From a virus, in the IMG/VR virus record IMGVR_UViG_3300010883_010460, positions 1 to 58,233 of that record: a stretch of DNA of 58,233 bases. One strand, 5' to 3'. Under the pieces are notes generated by a model. It worked only from the letters and a program-made list of their open reading frames with translations, had not been told where the DNA came from and did not search any database. A program made the position numbers and the translations under genes. Below are positions 8,969 to 17,109 of the stretch, one piece after another. Within the stretch, counting starts at the first letter, position 1. Each line of letters opens with the position of its first letter.

Positions 8969-9448
8969 TCAGTTTTCAACAGCTTCAGCAAGATTGGAGC
9001 CGAACATCTCCAAAACATCCCCTCGCTCTTCATCTCCAGGGCGCGGTCGCCAGTCGCCGTGGCGGTCCAACTCGTCCCAGAAAAATGCGACATCGGGAGT
9101 CCGAATGAAGCAACGCATGTTGCCTGTGTTGGGGTTCTCCTCGACTCCGCAGGTGCAGAGAAGGTGGTCCACCAGGGCAAGCTGCTGTTTGCTTGTCAGG
9201 TCGCCCCACTCGTCAGCGGCAATCTCCAGGATGAACTTGTAGTCCGTCTCACCCAGAACCCCGATCATCGCGGGGGCCTTCTTCGAGTTCCCCAGCACGA
9301 CCTTGCCGCCCTTCTTGGCGGCCTTCTCTCGGAACACCACAGCGATCTCATCCTCGACGAGGACGAGGTCCGGGTGGTGGGCCAAAAGAGTGGTCAACAT
9401 CTTCGGGATTCCGCTATCTTTATCAGCTTTCCAATAGTCAACTGCCAT
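8969..9448 (-). CDS. phage metallopeptidase-like domain protein (active site altered)
   Basis: 159 residues resembling the putative phage metallopeptidase family: a conserved KKGGKVVLGNSKKAPAM segment, a FILEIAADEW strand-helix and the helix where the zinc motif DHELCH is expected. Here that helix reads DHLLCTC, so the catalytic Glu and the last His are absent. Either the protein is non-catalytic or the family tolerates this form; family details are from memory. A GGAG site precedes the ATG. It lies between the primase and DnaX genes. Confidence 0.6.
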   Translation of the reverse strand: MAVDYWKADKDSGIPKMLTTLLAHHPDLVLVEDEIAVVFREKAAKKGGKVVLGNSKKAPAMIGVLGETDYKFILEIAADEWGDLTSKQQLALVDHLLCTCGVEENPNTGNMRCFIRTPDVAFFWDELDRHGDWRPRPGDEERGDVLEMFGSNLAEAVEN

Positions 9449-9465
9449 GTCTTCATCTCCTTAGA

Positions 9466-10167
9466 TTAGTATGCTCCGAAGGCCCGCATGAGCCCCCGAT
9501 CTCCTTTACTCAACCAAATCTCACCAGGGTCTTTCCCAATGTAGGTACATCGAGTGACATGGAGACCTGCGCGTTCCATGTGGTCAACGGCCCCGAACCG
9601 ACGCCGTCCTCCGTCCTGGTATCCAACTGCTGCCCTTCGCCCAGTCTCATCGTTGTCATAGGCGATGATCACACCGCCCTTGCAGAACCTACGAAGATGC
9701 TCGACCTGTACTTGATTGATGCCCGCTCGAAGGGTGGCAATAACGACATCCTGAGCAGACGCAACCCTCATGATGGCCACCAAGTCGAAAAAGCCTTCTA
9801 CGATCCAGGCTCGGCCCTGGCCCCAGAGCGCCTCCATCGGGTTCGTGGTGGTGACCCAATGAGGAGCCCACTTCGTCCCAGGAACCCGATACCCTGTGAG
9901 GTCCTTCTCCAGGGACCTCGCCTCTATGCCGAGAATCTCACCTCGGGGAGAAAACAAAGGCAGCACTACACGGTCGGCGATCTTCTCGCCCTTTGGTCCG
10001 CAACGGCCCCAGAAGCTCTGGTCTGGTGCGGGGGTGTCTGGAGGAACCCACATCCCAACATCAAGGCGCTCTCGGACCTCCGAGGTGACGCCCCTCTTCT
10101 CAAGGTAATCCAACACACGCCCCTCAGGAGCCTGGACACCGGATGCCAACCACTCAGCCATCCGCAT
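9466..10167 (-). CDS. DnaG-type primase, polymerase and Toprim part only
   Basis: 233 residues from the ATG at 10167. The order matches the DnaG RNA polymerase domain: YLEKRGV, a FPI-like VVLPLFSPRGEILGIEAR, YRVPGTKW, then Toprim with VEGFFD, a glycine-rich LRAGI turn, and the DxDxxG site AYDNDETG, ending at KDPGEIW. The zinc-binding CHC2 domain and the C-terminal helicase-binding domain are absent. It would make replication primers. The ATG lies inside the end of the upstream gene; another ATG at 10161 is possible. Confidence 0.85.
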   Translation of the reverse strand: MRMAEWLASGVQAPEGRVLDYLEKRGVTSEVRERLDVGMWVPPDTPAPDQSFWGRCGPKGEKIADRVVLPLFSPRGEILGIEARSLEKDLTGYRVPGTKWAPHWVTTTNPMEALWGQGRAWIVEGFFDLVAIMRVASAQDVVIATLRAGINQVQVEHLRRFCKGGVIIAYDNDETGRRAAVGYQDGGRRRFGAVDHMERAGLHVTRCTYIGKDPGEIWLSKGDRGLMRAFGAY

Positions 10168-10699
10168 GACGAACCGCCACGGCGAGACCCCGACTGGGGT
10201 TATGAACAACTGAGAGGTAAGAGCCGTTGGGGATGTCAGCCACGAAGCCGAGATAGTCACGGTTCTTGGGAACCACCACAGCCATGTTCTCAGGAACCCA
10301 AGGTGTTGGGGTGATGGTCACCCCAACCTGCAAACCGAAGGGCAACCCAGCCGGGCTGGCAAGGACCTCGATGTCATTGATGTCGTAATAGCGGAGATGG
10401 TCGATAGCGTCAGTTAGACCCGACTCAGTGAAATCATGGACGTTGCCCCACTTGTTCTTCCTGCCACACAAGGAGACCTCTTGGATGATGTCCAGAAAGA
10501 GATTTTCACGACCCTCGGTGCGAAAGGCTGCTCGCACGCGACCGTTACGGGACTTGGTCAGCCAGATGAACTTGCTCTTCCCGGCAGCGGTCACCAGATA
10601 GGGGGATAGGTCCTTGTTGACCTGGAACTCCATCACGAGAGGGGCCTTGCCTTTGAAGGCTTTCGGCCCAACAGGCATCACGGCCAGCAGCTCATCCAT
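10154..10699 (-). CDS. hypothetical protein in primase operon
   Basis: 181 residues from the ATG at 10699, which overlaps the upstream stop (ATGGATGA). An open frame extends further upstream, but that part is the antisense-like shadow of the Cys-rich gene and is not counted. The protein is mixed alpha/beta with a Lys/Arg-rich middle and Pro/Val-rich C-terminal strands. No motif recognised. Being fused by overlap to the primase gene, it may be a primase accessory factor, which is inference only. Confidence 0.7.
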   Translation of the reverse strand: MDELLAVMPVGPKAFKGKAPLVMEFQVNKDLSPYLVTAAGKSKFIWLTKSRNGRVRAAFRTEGRENLFLDIIQEVSLCGRKNKWGNVHDFTESGLTDAIDHLRYYDINDIEVLASPAGLPFGLQVGVTITPTPWVPENMAVVVPKNRDYLGFVADIPNGSYLSVVHNPSRGLAVAVRHADG

Positions 10700-11234
10700 T
10701 GAAGATCCCCTGGACCCAGACTCTGAAACGGGACCACAAGGACTCTCGGACCAGCGGGACCATCTCAGCCTTGGCCTCAGCCATCTGCTCTTCCAACTGA
10801 ATCTGCTCCACCTCAGGGAGGATCTCATCGTCTGGGATGACGGTCTCCAGGGAAGGGTGGTCACCCAAGGCCCACAGGAGCGCCGCAATGTCGGGGAAGT
10901 GGAACGCGACCTCTCCTTGGTTGGCGGACTGGAGAAACCCGTCGAAGTCCCGTCGGATGTCACCTGCATCCCTGGCGGGGTCGAACTCTGGACAGGTTGA
11001 AGCCCGGTTCTTGCCACCGAAGCAGTCGTCGCAGACGCCCCTGGGGCCTCCGCCTGGCTTGACCCCATACATACACACGCCCACACGAGGCGAGTCCGGC
11101 TTGTTCCCTTGGCCCAGCTTGGCGTTGTAGACACAGTTCTCGGGCTTGCGCGAAAGACCTGTGCGAAGTGCCTTCTTCAGGTGCCGGAACCGCACCTGGA
11201 CCAGCTTCTTCTCGATGTCTTTCTCCGATTTCAC
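10692..11234 (-). CDS. Cys-rich hypothetical protein
   Basis: 180 residues with a GTG start at 11234 and GGAG upstream. After a basic N-terminal helix, residues 34-81 contain CVYN, VGVCMYG, GVCDDCFGG and STCPEF, enough Cys for a zinc or iron-sulfur site. The C-terminal half is acidic and helical. The spacing does not match the CHC2 zinc domain of primases, although the gene lies two genes upstream of a primase that lacks one. Function unknown. Confidence 0.72.
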   Translation of the reverse strand: MKSEKDIEKKLVQVRFRHLKKALRTGLSRKPENCVYNAKLGQGNKPDSPRVGVCMYGVKPGGGPRGVCDDCFGGKNRASTCPEFDPARDAGDIRRDFDGFLQSANQGEVAFHFPDIAALLWALGDHPSLETVIPDDEILPEVEQIQLEEQMAEAKAEMVPLVRESLWSRFRVWVQGIFNG

Positions 11235-11277
11235 TCTCTACTCCCTTAGTTTTGTCCCCGTGGACCATACCCATTGG

Positions 11278-11649
11278 TCACTTGATGAAGGTGGCCTTCA
11301 TGCCGCCCTTGCTGACCTTCGCGTTGCTCTGCCTGGTGTTGAAGAACCCCTCAAGCTCGGGCTCCTTCTTCATCAACAGACGGGCATAGTACGGCGTATA
11401 GTTGTTGTTCAGCTTGAAGTCATCTTCAGTGGTTTCCAAAGCCCGATGCCAACGAAGCACATTGAACAGACCCCAGATGGAATACCTCTCACGGCCAGTG
11501 CGACGCATCTTCAACGCAAGACCCCGAAGCTGCGTGTAGACGAGGGGGTTAGCCTCGTGGAAGTCTTGGAACTTCTCAGCCAAGGGGTCGGAAGGCGCAG
11601 GAGGGGGCGGTTGCCCAAACCCCAACATATCAAGCAGTCCCTCAGCCAC
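11278..11649 (-). CDS. conserved phage-type hypothetical protein
   Basis: 123 residues, GTG start at 11649 after GGAG. A Pro-rich N-terminus is followed by a compact helical domain with RRTGRERYSIWGLFNVLRWH, LNNNYTPYYARLLM and GFFNTR. I recognise this pattern from phage and bacterial proteins of unknown function, possibly a winged-helix domain, but cannot name a role. The start overlaps the upstream 71-residue gene. Confidence 0.75.
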   Translation of the reverse strand: MAEGLLDMLGFGQPPPPAPSDPLAEKFQDFHEANPLVYTQLRGLALKMRRTGRERYSIWGLFNVLRWHRALETTEDDFKLNNNYTPYYARLLMKKEPELEGFFNTRQSNAKVSKGGMKATFIK

Positions 11650-11857
11650 GATTCATACTCCAGGCAATGCGCTCAGACGCCTCTCTGGATACTCCTTCCT
11701 TGGAGACCCACTTGGCCTGCTCGTTGTCCCAATGGACCTCAGAGATATTCCCTGCGGTGTCCGTCACGACGATCTTGTATCGAGCCCCACCGTCTTCAAG
11801 ATTCTGATCGGTGAACAATCGACTCAACTCGGTTCCTAAAACGACTGCTTCTTGCAT
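11642..11857 (-). CDS. small hypothetical protein
   Basis: 71 residues with GAGGAG before the ATG. Acidic, with a two-strand segment (KIVVTDTAG and ISEVHWD) and a helical C-terminus. Nothing identifiable. It lies between the SbcC-like C-terminal half and the conserved 123-residue protein and overlaps the latter by 8 bp. Confidence 0.65.
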   Translation of the reverse strand: MQEAVVLGTELSRLFTDQNLEDGGARYKIVVTDTAGNISEVHWDNEQAKWVSKEGVSREASERIAWSMNRG

Positions 11858-11876
11858 CTGATGCTCCTCAGGCGGC

Positions 11877-12530
11877 TCAGTTGTGAGTCACTTCATCGAA
11901 TCTGGCTCCATTGGCTGTCCGACGGATGCGGTATGCTTTGTGAGCCGCATCTACGAGAGCCGTGTTGTGTGTCACCAGCAGGATGTCAGCACCCAGCCGT
12001 TCACACAGGAGCCTCAAGAACTTACCCATCGAGTCCACATAGTTGGAATCGAAGGCAGGCAAGGTTTCGTCCAGCAACAAAAGAGGTCGCAGGCCACGCC
12101 GCAGAACGACCGTGAGCCTTAGCAAGATCGACTGGACCGTCGTGACCGCCCCACCGAACGCATCGTTGGTAGCGCCCTCGGTGATGGTGCCATCTTCTTG
12201 GACCTGCTGAGTAATGAGGTCCACGTTGACCTTACCGGACTTGACCGAGACCTCGGACCTAACCGAAATCTCCTGGTCATTGAAGACTGCACTCAGACCC
12301 TCCGTAAGGAGACTCTCCACAGCCTTCACCCCTTCCCCTACCTCGGCATCAATGAGTTGCCGAAACAGCTCACAGACGAGGTCACAGAGGGCCTGCTCGT
12401 TGTCCAGAGCGGCGATCTCCACCTTGGTCGCAGCGATGCGATCCTCCAAGGCGGAACGACGCCCGACCGCCTGGTCGAGAGTCGAACGCACAGCGGACAA
12501 ATCAGGTACGGGATGCAAAGCCTCAATCAT
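11877..12530 (-). CDS. Rad50/SbcC-like ATPase, C-terminal half
   Basis: 217 residues containing only the second half of an SMC/Rad50-type head: a short coiled coil (10-60), an ABC-signature-like segment with FGGA (125-128), Walker B LLLLDE (150-155) and the switch histidine in THN (187-189). There is no Walker A. The matching half with Walker A, coiled coil and zinc hook is encoded at 15942-17054. The two probably assemble into one ATPase head with the SbcD-like nuclease. The start overlaps the sliding clamp stop as ATGA. Confidence 0.82.
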   Translation of the reverse strand: MIEALHPVPDLSAVRSTLDQAVGRRSALEDRIAATKVEIAALDNEQALCDLVCELFRQLIDAEVGEGVKAVESLLTEGLSAVFNDQEISVRSEVSVKSGKVNVDLITQQVQEDGTITEGATNDAFGGAVTTVQSILLRLTVVLRRGLRPLLLLDETLPAFDSNYVDSMGKFLRLLCERLGADILLVTHNTALVDAAHKAYRIRRTANGARFDEVTHN

Positions 12531-13666
12531 GGGGTAGCCGCCGTTACGGGACGCAAGTAGGACAAAACCGTGACCCGCTTATAGCCCGGATCGGTCTCTT
12601 CCGAAACCAGCATCCAACCGCCCTTGTTCATCGTCTTACAACGCATCTCGACCTTATCAAGGTGACACAGGTTGAGCAGCCGAAGGAGGTGGTCCTGGCT
12701 CACGAAGAAGCCGTAAGCCTCCTCTGTGGGAACCTCGGGAGACAAGTCTGCATCAACAGGCTGAACAAGCGTCTTGCCCGACGTGGACGACATCGAGAAG
12801 ACTACCTCCCCATCACCGCTCCGCTCGATGCCCAAACGGTTATCGTCCCAAGACGCACCGGAGGCGAGAAACCGGATGGCCGTAGCGACTTCATCCGTAG
12901 GCATCTGCCATGCCTCGTGGAAGTCTTCCTCGTCAATCCGAAGCTCGGGGAAGGCGTCCTTGGGTCGAGCCTCACCGAAGACCGCACCGCTGGCGTGGAC
13001 AAAGAACTGAGCCTTGTCGCATTCCATGATGGCCACCTCAGTGGAGTCCAACTGCGAAAGGAAGCTCATTGCGGATGAGATGTCCTTGCCGTGAATCCTA
13101 ATCTTGGAGTTCTCCAGACCAGGGACCTCTACGAAGGTGGCTCCTGTCGTGTCAGTCGCGTAGATACGCCCCTCTCGGGCTTCCACGACACAGAGGTGAG
13201 GCATCTGATGCTCCTCACCACACACGAAGGCGCGAGAGTGCTGGAGTGCCCCGTGCAGATGGTCTGCCCGGACCTTTCCTGTCTCGGAGGTCGAAGCGAG
13301 CAGCTTGTCCCACCAGGGGAAGGTCGTGGGGTCCAGACTCTGAAAGATGTTCTTCCCACGAGGAGCCATTGCCACAACCTCCATCGAATCCTTCAGATGG
13401 AGTTGGATTTCAACCTCGTTGGACAAGGTCTTCAACCACAAGTCGAGACGCTTGGCTTCGACTGTAAAGGGTGCCCCAGAGGTAACCGTGGCACCCTCAA
13501 GAGGGGCACTGGCAAACGTCTTACCGGAGAAGCCGTGAACCGAGACGACATCGTCTATCTCTCGGAAGACGTAGTGAGAGGTGATGTCTCCGCCGGAGCC
13601 GGAAACGCAGGATCGGACGAAGTTCAAACTCGTCCTTAGGTCTTCAATCGCAATCGAAACATTCAT
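12527..13666 (-). CDS. dnaN: DNA polymerase III beta sliding clamp-like protein
   Basis: 379 residues, close to the 366 of E. coli beta. Three repeated strand-rich domains can be seen (about 1-125, 126-250, 251-379). The C-terminus, KRVTVLSYLRPV, resembles the end of beta clamps where partner peptides dock, but continues for a few residues. Sequence similarity is low, so this rests on architecture, length and context with DnaX, delta, delta', primase and DnaQ genes. A strong AAGGAGATATACA precedes the ATG. It would tether the replicative polymerase, which is not encoded in the window. Confidence 0.75.
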   Translation of the reverse strand: MNVSIAIEDLRTSLNFVRSCVSGSGGDITSHYVFREIDDVVSVHGFSGKTFASAPLEGATVTSGAPFTVEAKRLDLWLKTLSNEVEIQLHLKDSMEVVAMAPRGKNIFQSLDPTTFPWWDKLLASTSETGKVRADHLHGALQHSRAFVCGEEHQMPHLCVVEAREGRIYATDTTGATFVEVPGLENSKIRIHGKDISSAMSFLSQLDSTEVAIMECDKAQFFVHASGAVFGEARPKDAFPELRIDEEDFHEAWQMPTDEVATAIRFLASGASWDDNRLGIERSGDGEVVFSMSSTSGKTLVQPVDADLSPEVPTEEAYGFFVSQDHLLRLLNLCHLDKVEMRCKTMNKGGWMLVSEETDPGYKRVTVLSYLRPVTAATP

Positions 13667-13687
13667 GTTGTATATCTCCTTGATGGG

Positions 13688-13960
13688 CTAAGCCTCGAAG
13701 GGGCCGAGGGACTCTTGTACATTGGTTAGGCTGGTTTCCAGAACGGCAACTGCCGTGTCGTACTTCGACCGGAGTTGATCCACTGCCTCGTCAATGTGGG
13801 CCGGATCTATATCCCGACTCCGGCACTGTTCCTCGACAGATTCCAGGTTGGATTGGGCTTCCTGCAAGCGTCCCTTGAGCCGCTCGATCTGGGAAGCCAA
13901 GGCATCCCGCTTCTTCACCGCGCCTTGCAAGCGCGTAGTTATCTCAGTTGTCTTTGGCAT
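13688..13960 (-). CDS. small coiled-coil protein
   Basis: 90 residues, almost entirely predicted coiled coil (heptads from residue 10 to 75). GGAGG precedes the ATG. No known family. Its start lies inside the end of the nuclease gene, and a copy of the phage promoter motif precedes it within that coding sequence, so it may head its own transcript reading into the sliding clamp gene. Confidence 0.68.
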   Translation of the reverse strand: MPKTTEITTRLQGAVKKRDALASQIERLKGRLQEAQSNLESVEEQCRSRDIDPAHIDEAVDQLRSKYDTAVAVLETSLTNVQESLGPFEA

Positions 13961-14939
13961 GTGGGTCCTCCGTCATTATCTCTTGTACGGCGGGAGAGGC
14001 GGGGAGCGACCCCCCAAACCCCAAATCCACTGCCCCTTCTGTTCCTTCGGGGATGACATCGGGCTTTTTCCGCCTACGACCACGGGCGTTCTCCGCTCTC
14101 TGGGCTTGGCGTGCGTCACAGCAGCTCTCGTAGTCACAGAGCTTGCACATCTTAGGCACTGGGGTGGGTTCGAACTTCTTCTTCCACAACCCCTTACCTG
14201 CCTCCTTGGCCCGCTGGGCCAGACCCTTGATGTCCTCCTCCGTGAAAGGGACATCGACCACACCTGTCCAGGTCTCTGCGTCGTAGCCTTCCGGGGGCTG
14301 CTCCCAGGGGAACCGCATGTAGATGAACCCCAGCTTGTCGGGCATCTTGTGATACGCCAGGTAGAAGCACAGAGCGTAGAACCTGAGTTGGTCCGGGTCG
14401 GTGTACTTGCCAGCGTACTTCGAGTTCTTGAAGTCGTAGATAGCCGTACCTGAATCGGTACGACGGATGATGAGGTCGGCGCGGCCTCCGATGGGGTTCC
14501 ACTTATCAACGTGGGTTCTCAGGTCCACTTCCGACCTGGCATACTCCCCAAGGAGCTTGTTGTGCTTCATCGTGCGGAGGTAGTCGAGAACACCGTCGAG
14601 ACAGATGGTGAGCATCTCCTCCCGGCTGGTCTCGTTCCAGTCAATGTGCCTGTACGGCTTGGCAAGCTCCGACTCGAACGTGAGCTTGGTTAGCTCAATG
14701 AGTCGTTCCCGCAGGGTGGAGGGGTCACGCCACAGTTCATCGTTGTACAGGTGCTCCAAGGTGTCACCAATGACAATGCCCATGACCAGATGGTGCTCGG
14801 ACTTGCGTTGGGGTACGGGCTTAGACTTCCCCACCCCACCGCCGCAATCAATGCCAGGGTAGCCGCGCTTCCACAGACACTGCTGTGGGCACTGCTCATA
14901 GAGTTTCAAGGTGCTCCAATACAGAGGCTTCTGGCTCAT
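13944..14939 (-). CDS. Cas4/RecB-like PD-(D/E)XK nuclease with Fe-S cysteines
   Basis: 331 residues. The nuclease core is visible at about 150-175: GGRADLII, then YDFKNSKY, giving the acidic residue and D-x-K of the PD-(D/E)XK fold, followed by a Gln-containing helix (DPDQLRFYALCFYLAY). Cys residues at the N-terminus (CPQQC) and C-terminus (MCKLCDYESCC) match the split iron-sulfur site of Cas4, AddB and RecB-type exonucleases. A role in DNA end processing with the SbcCD genes fits. The Shine-Dalgarno GGGAGG forms one arm of a perfect palindrome just before the ATG. Confidence 0.88.
   Translation of the reverse strand: MSQKPLYWSTLKLYEQCPQQCLWKRGYPGIDCGGGVGKSKPVPQRKSEHHLVMGIVIGDTLEHLYNDELWRDPSTLRERLIELTKLTFESELAKPYRHIDWNETSREEMLTICLDGVLDYLRTMKHNKLLGEYARSEVDLRTHVDKWNPIGGRADLIIRRTDSGTAIYDFKNSKYAGKYTDPDQLRFYALCFYLAYHKMPDKLGFIYMRFPWEQPPEGYDAETWTGVVDVPFTEEDIKGLAQRAKEAGKGLWKKKFEPTPVPKMCKLCDYESCCDARQAQRAENARGRRRKKPDVIPEGTEGAVDLGFGGSLPASPAVQEIMTEDPHAKDN
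13984..14012 (-). promoter_or_regulatory. phage promoter motif P2 (coiled-coil protein and clamp)
   Basis: GGGTCGCT, then CCGTACA after exactly 22 bp from the first G. It lies inside the 3' end of the nuclease gene and faces the 90-residue gene and dnaN. It shares the TCGCT form with P5 and P6. Confidence 0.6.
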
Positions 14940-14944
14940 GGGTC

Positions 14945-14961
14945 CTCCCGTTCAACGGGAG
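14945..14961 (-). promoter_or_regulatory. palindrome covering the ribosome site of the nuclease gene
   Basis: A perfect inverted repeat with 8-bp arms (CTCCCGTT, one base, AACGGGAG). On the minus-strand mRNA the right arm contains the GGGAG of the Shine-Dalgarno sequence, so a folded hairpin would hide it. It could be an RNA switch or a protein-binding operator. The core recurs at 47791-47803. Confidence 0.55.
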
Positions 14962-14973
14962 ATACTACCCCGC

Positions 14974-15945
14974 TCACGCTTGCTCCAAATACGAGAGCGC
15001 CCGTTCGCGAACTATGTCAGGGACTTCCGAAGCCCGAACCACATCGTCGAGGCTCTGCCCCTCCTGGTCGAGATTCAAGGTCTTGGAGAGAGAAGCTACG
15101 AAACTCTCCATGACTGTCTCGCGCATCTCGGCCTTCTGGCGACCATCGAGGTCGAAAATGTCTTCTACTTCAGGGAGTTCCAGGTCATGGCGAACAATCT
15201 CGATACCATCCGCTGAGAACCCAAGCTCCACAGCGCAGGGCTTGCGGTCCAGGTCGTCTTGGATCAAGGCCCCTCTGGACAGACTCCCTACGTTGACCAC
15301 CCACTTACCGGGGGCGATCTCAGTGATGCCTTGGTCCTTGTGCCAGTGTCCGAACAACCAGACATCGACATCGGGGGCCAGCTTGAGGAGGTCCTCGTAC
15401 TTCACGATGTCCTCGTTCTCGAACATCGTGCCGCCCCTGGGGCTGGCGAGTACATGGCAGGCTGCTACGAGGTAGGCTTCGTCGCCCTTGACGATCTTGA
15501 AGCGGTCCATGTCGTACTTGGTGCCGTGATAAGGGACGCCCACCACCCGCACATCATGCTTGCCGTTGAAGTCCCGCTTGAAGACGATCTCGTGCTCGTC
15601 GTGCAGACGTTTGAACACGCCCGTAGCGAATAAGACCCCCAACGGCTGCTGGGGAAGGTACTCGATGTCCCCGTACACGCAGTCATGGTTGCCCACGTTG
15701 GCGTAAACAGGACAAGGGTAGTCCGAATGGAGGTCCGCAACCTCCCGCACGAGGTTGTGAGAGTTACGGCCTGGGCTCTTGATGTCGAAGAAGTCGCCGC
15801 CATCAATGACAGCAGCAGCACCAATGTCCTTGGCGATCTCCCCAACCTGCCGGAGCTTGGCCAGGATGGACTCTCTCCAGTTGTCTGTGCGTGAGCGAGG
15901 GGTGTGGTCAGACAGATGTACGTCTGTTCTCCAGAGAAGTTTCAT
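14974..15945 (-). CDS. sbcD: SbcD/Mre11-like exonuclease
   Basis: 323 residues from the ATG at 15945, with GGAGG upstream and ATGA overlap with the SbcC-like gene. Metallophosphoesterase motifs occur in order: DVH (8-10), GGDFFD, GNHD, a His in AACHVLASPRGG, and GHWHKD. SbcD is about 400 residues in E. coli, so this is a compact version such as T4 gp47. Together with the two ATPase halves it should form a DNA end-processing nuclease. Confidence 0.9.
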   Translation of the reverse strand: MKLLWRTDVHLSDHTPRSRTDNWRESILAKLRQVGEIAKDIGAAAVIDGGDFFDIKSPGRNSHNLVREVADLHSDYPCPVYANVGNHDCVYGDIEYLPQQPLGVLFATGVFKRLHDEHEIVFKRDFNGKHDVRVVGVPYHGTKYDMDRFKIVKGDEAYLVAACHVLASPRGGTMFENEDIVKYEDLLKLAPDVDVWLFGHWHKDQGITEIAPGKWVVNVGSLSRGALIQDDLDRKPCAVELGFSADGIEIVRHDLELPEVEDIFDLDGRQKAEMRETVMESFVASLSKTLNLDQEGQSLDDVVRASEVPDIVRERALSYLEQA

Positions 15946-17054
15946 GGTGATGCCTCCGAATGATGATGGGCCTTGCCTGTGACAACCGATCCGCAAGTTG
16001 GGCACTGGCCCAACCCGTCCAGGATCTCAGCCGCTTGTCCGGCCACCTCCAAGTGTTCCGCCATCAAGGCACCCAGTTCTGTCTCCAAGTCTGTAAGGTT
16101 CTGACGAGTACGGGCGCACTCATCTCGTAGGGTCTCCTTGTCGGCAAGGTCTGTGGCCAAACCCTCTGCAAGGTGCTCCAGAGACGCGAAGTCCCCTGGT
16201 ACGGTGTCAAGAGCCTCTGCGATACCCGCAGAGGCTTGTAGGGCCTCCTGGGCCTCTTGCAGAGCCTCTTGCAGCACCTCTGCTGCACGACATTCCTGGC
16301 CCAGCACACCAACAGTCTTGACCTCATCACGGGCCATGACTTCGATCACGTCCACCCCGTCCAGGGACTGGACGACAGCCTTTGCTTTCTTGAGACGGTC
16401 TCCCAAGTCTGACAGGCCGCGTATAGCACGCCCAATCTTCGAGGTTCTGTCTGCATCCTGTTCGAGCTTCTCGACCAAGGCACCCACCTCACCGAGCCCC
16501 TCGAAGGACTCCAGTTGAGTCAGGTCGGTCACAAGGTCCGCCTTGCGAACCTTGGCGGTGTTGTTCGCCGAACGCTTGTCAGACTCCGCCGCCTTCAAAG
16601 CTCGGTTGAGCTTGCCCACTCGCTCCACATCGGCCACAGCCTCGGCCAAAGCCGAACCCTGCTTATCGACCAGGAACACCTGGCCTGTGAACTGGGGAGC
16701 GATCTGGGGCCACACATCTCCAGCGGGACCTGCCTTGATGGGCCTCACGCCCAAGGCACTGACCTCATCGGGGATGGTCTTGCCTGGGTTGATGACCTTG
16801 CCCTCTATCTCATAAGTTGGCTTGCCCTTGCCCTTCTCCCAGGCAAATGACCCGTCCTCAAACTCGATTTCAACCCGGCATCTGTCTTCACCGTGTCGGA
16901 CGAAGGCGGTGCCTGGGGTGTTCTGAAAGGCTCCCTTGATGGCTCTCATCAGAGCTGTCTTGCCGGAGTTGTTAGCCCCGGTGATGACCGTAAAGCCTTT
17001 GACCTCGATCTCAGCCTTCTTGATGGATTGAAAGTTCTCTACCGTGACCTTCAT
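15942..17054 (-). CDS. sbcC: Rad50/SbcC-like ATPase, N-terminal half ending after the zinc hook
   Basis: 370 residues from the ATG at 17054 (GGAGG upstream). It opens like Rad50: NFQSIKKAEI, Walker A GANNSGKT (26-33), a strand-rich lobe to about residue 120, then coiled coil to about 345 and the hook CPTC (351-354), ending 16 residues later. No returning coiled coil, signature or Walker B is present; these lie in the 217-residue protein at 11877-12530. I see no frameshift that would join them, and two replication genes lie between, so this looks like a true gene split. Confidence 0.85.
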   Translation of the reverse strand: MKVTVENFQSIKKAEIEVKGFTVITGANNSGKTALMRAIKGAFQNTPGTAFVRHGEDRCRVEIEFEDGSFAWEKGKGKPTYEIEGKVINPGKTIPDEVSALGVRPIKAGPAGDVWPQIAPQFTGQVFLVDKQGSALAEAVADVERVGKLNRALKAAESDKRSANNTAKVRKADLVTDLTQLESFEGLGEVGALVEKLEQDADRTSKIGRAIRGLSDLGDRLKKAKAVVQSLDGVDVIEVMARDEVKTVGVLGQECRAAEVLQEALQEAQEALQASAGIAEALDTVPGDFASLEHLAEGLATDLADKETLRDECARTRQNLTDLETELGALMAEHLEVAGQAAEILDGLGQCPTCGSVVTGKAHHHSEASP

Positions 17055-17073
17055 ATTGGCCCTCCTGTTCCTT

Positions 17074-17102
17074 GGTACGGCGAGACACACCCTCACGCAC
17101 CT
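17074..17102 (-). promoter_or_regulatory. phage promoter motif P3 (sbcC-like)
   Basis: AGGTGCG, then CCGTACC after exactly 22 bp, placed 20 bp before the SbcC-like start in the short gap after recA. Confidence 0.62.
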
Positions 17103-17109
17103 CTATTGT

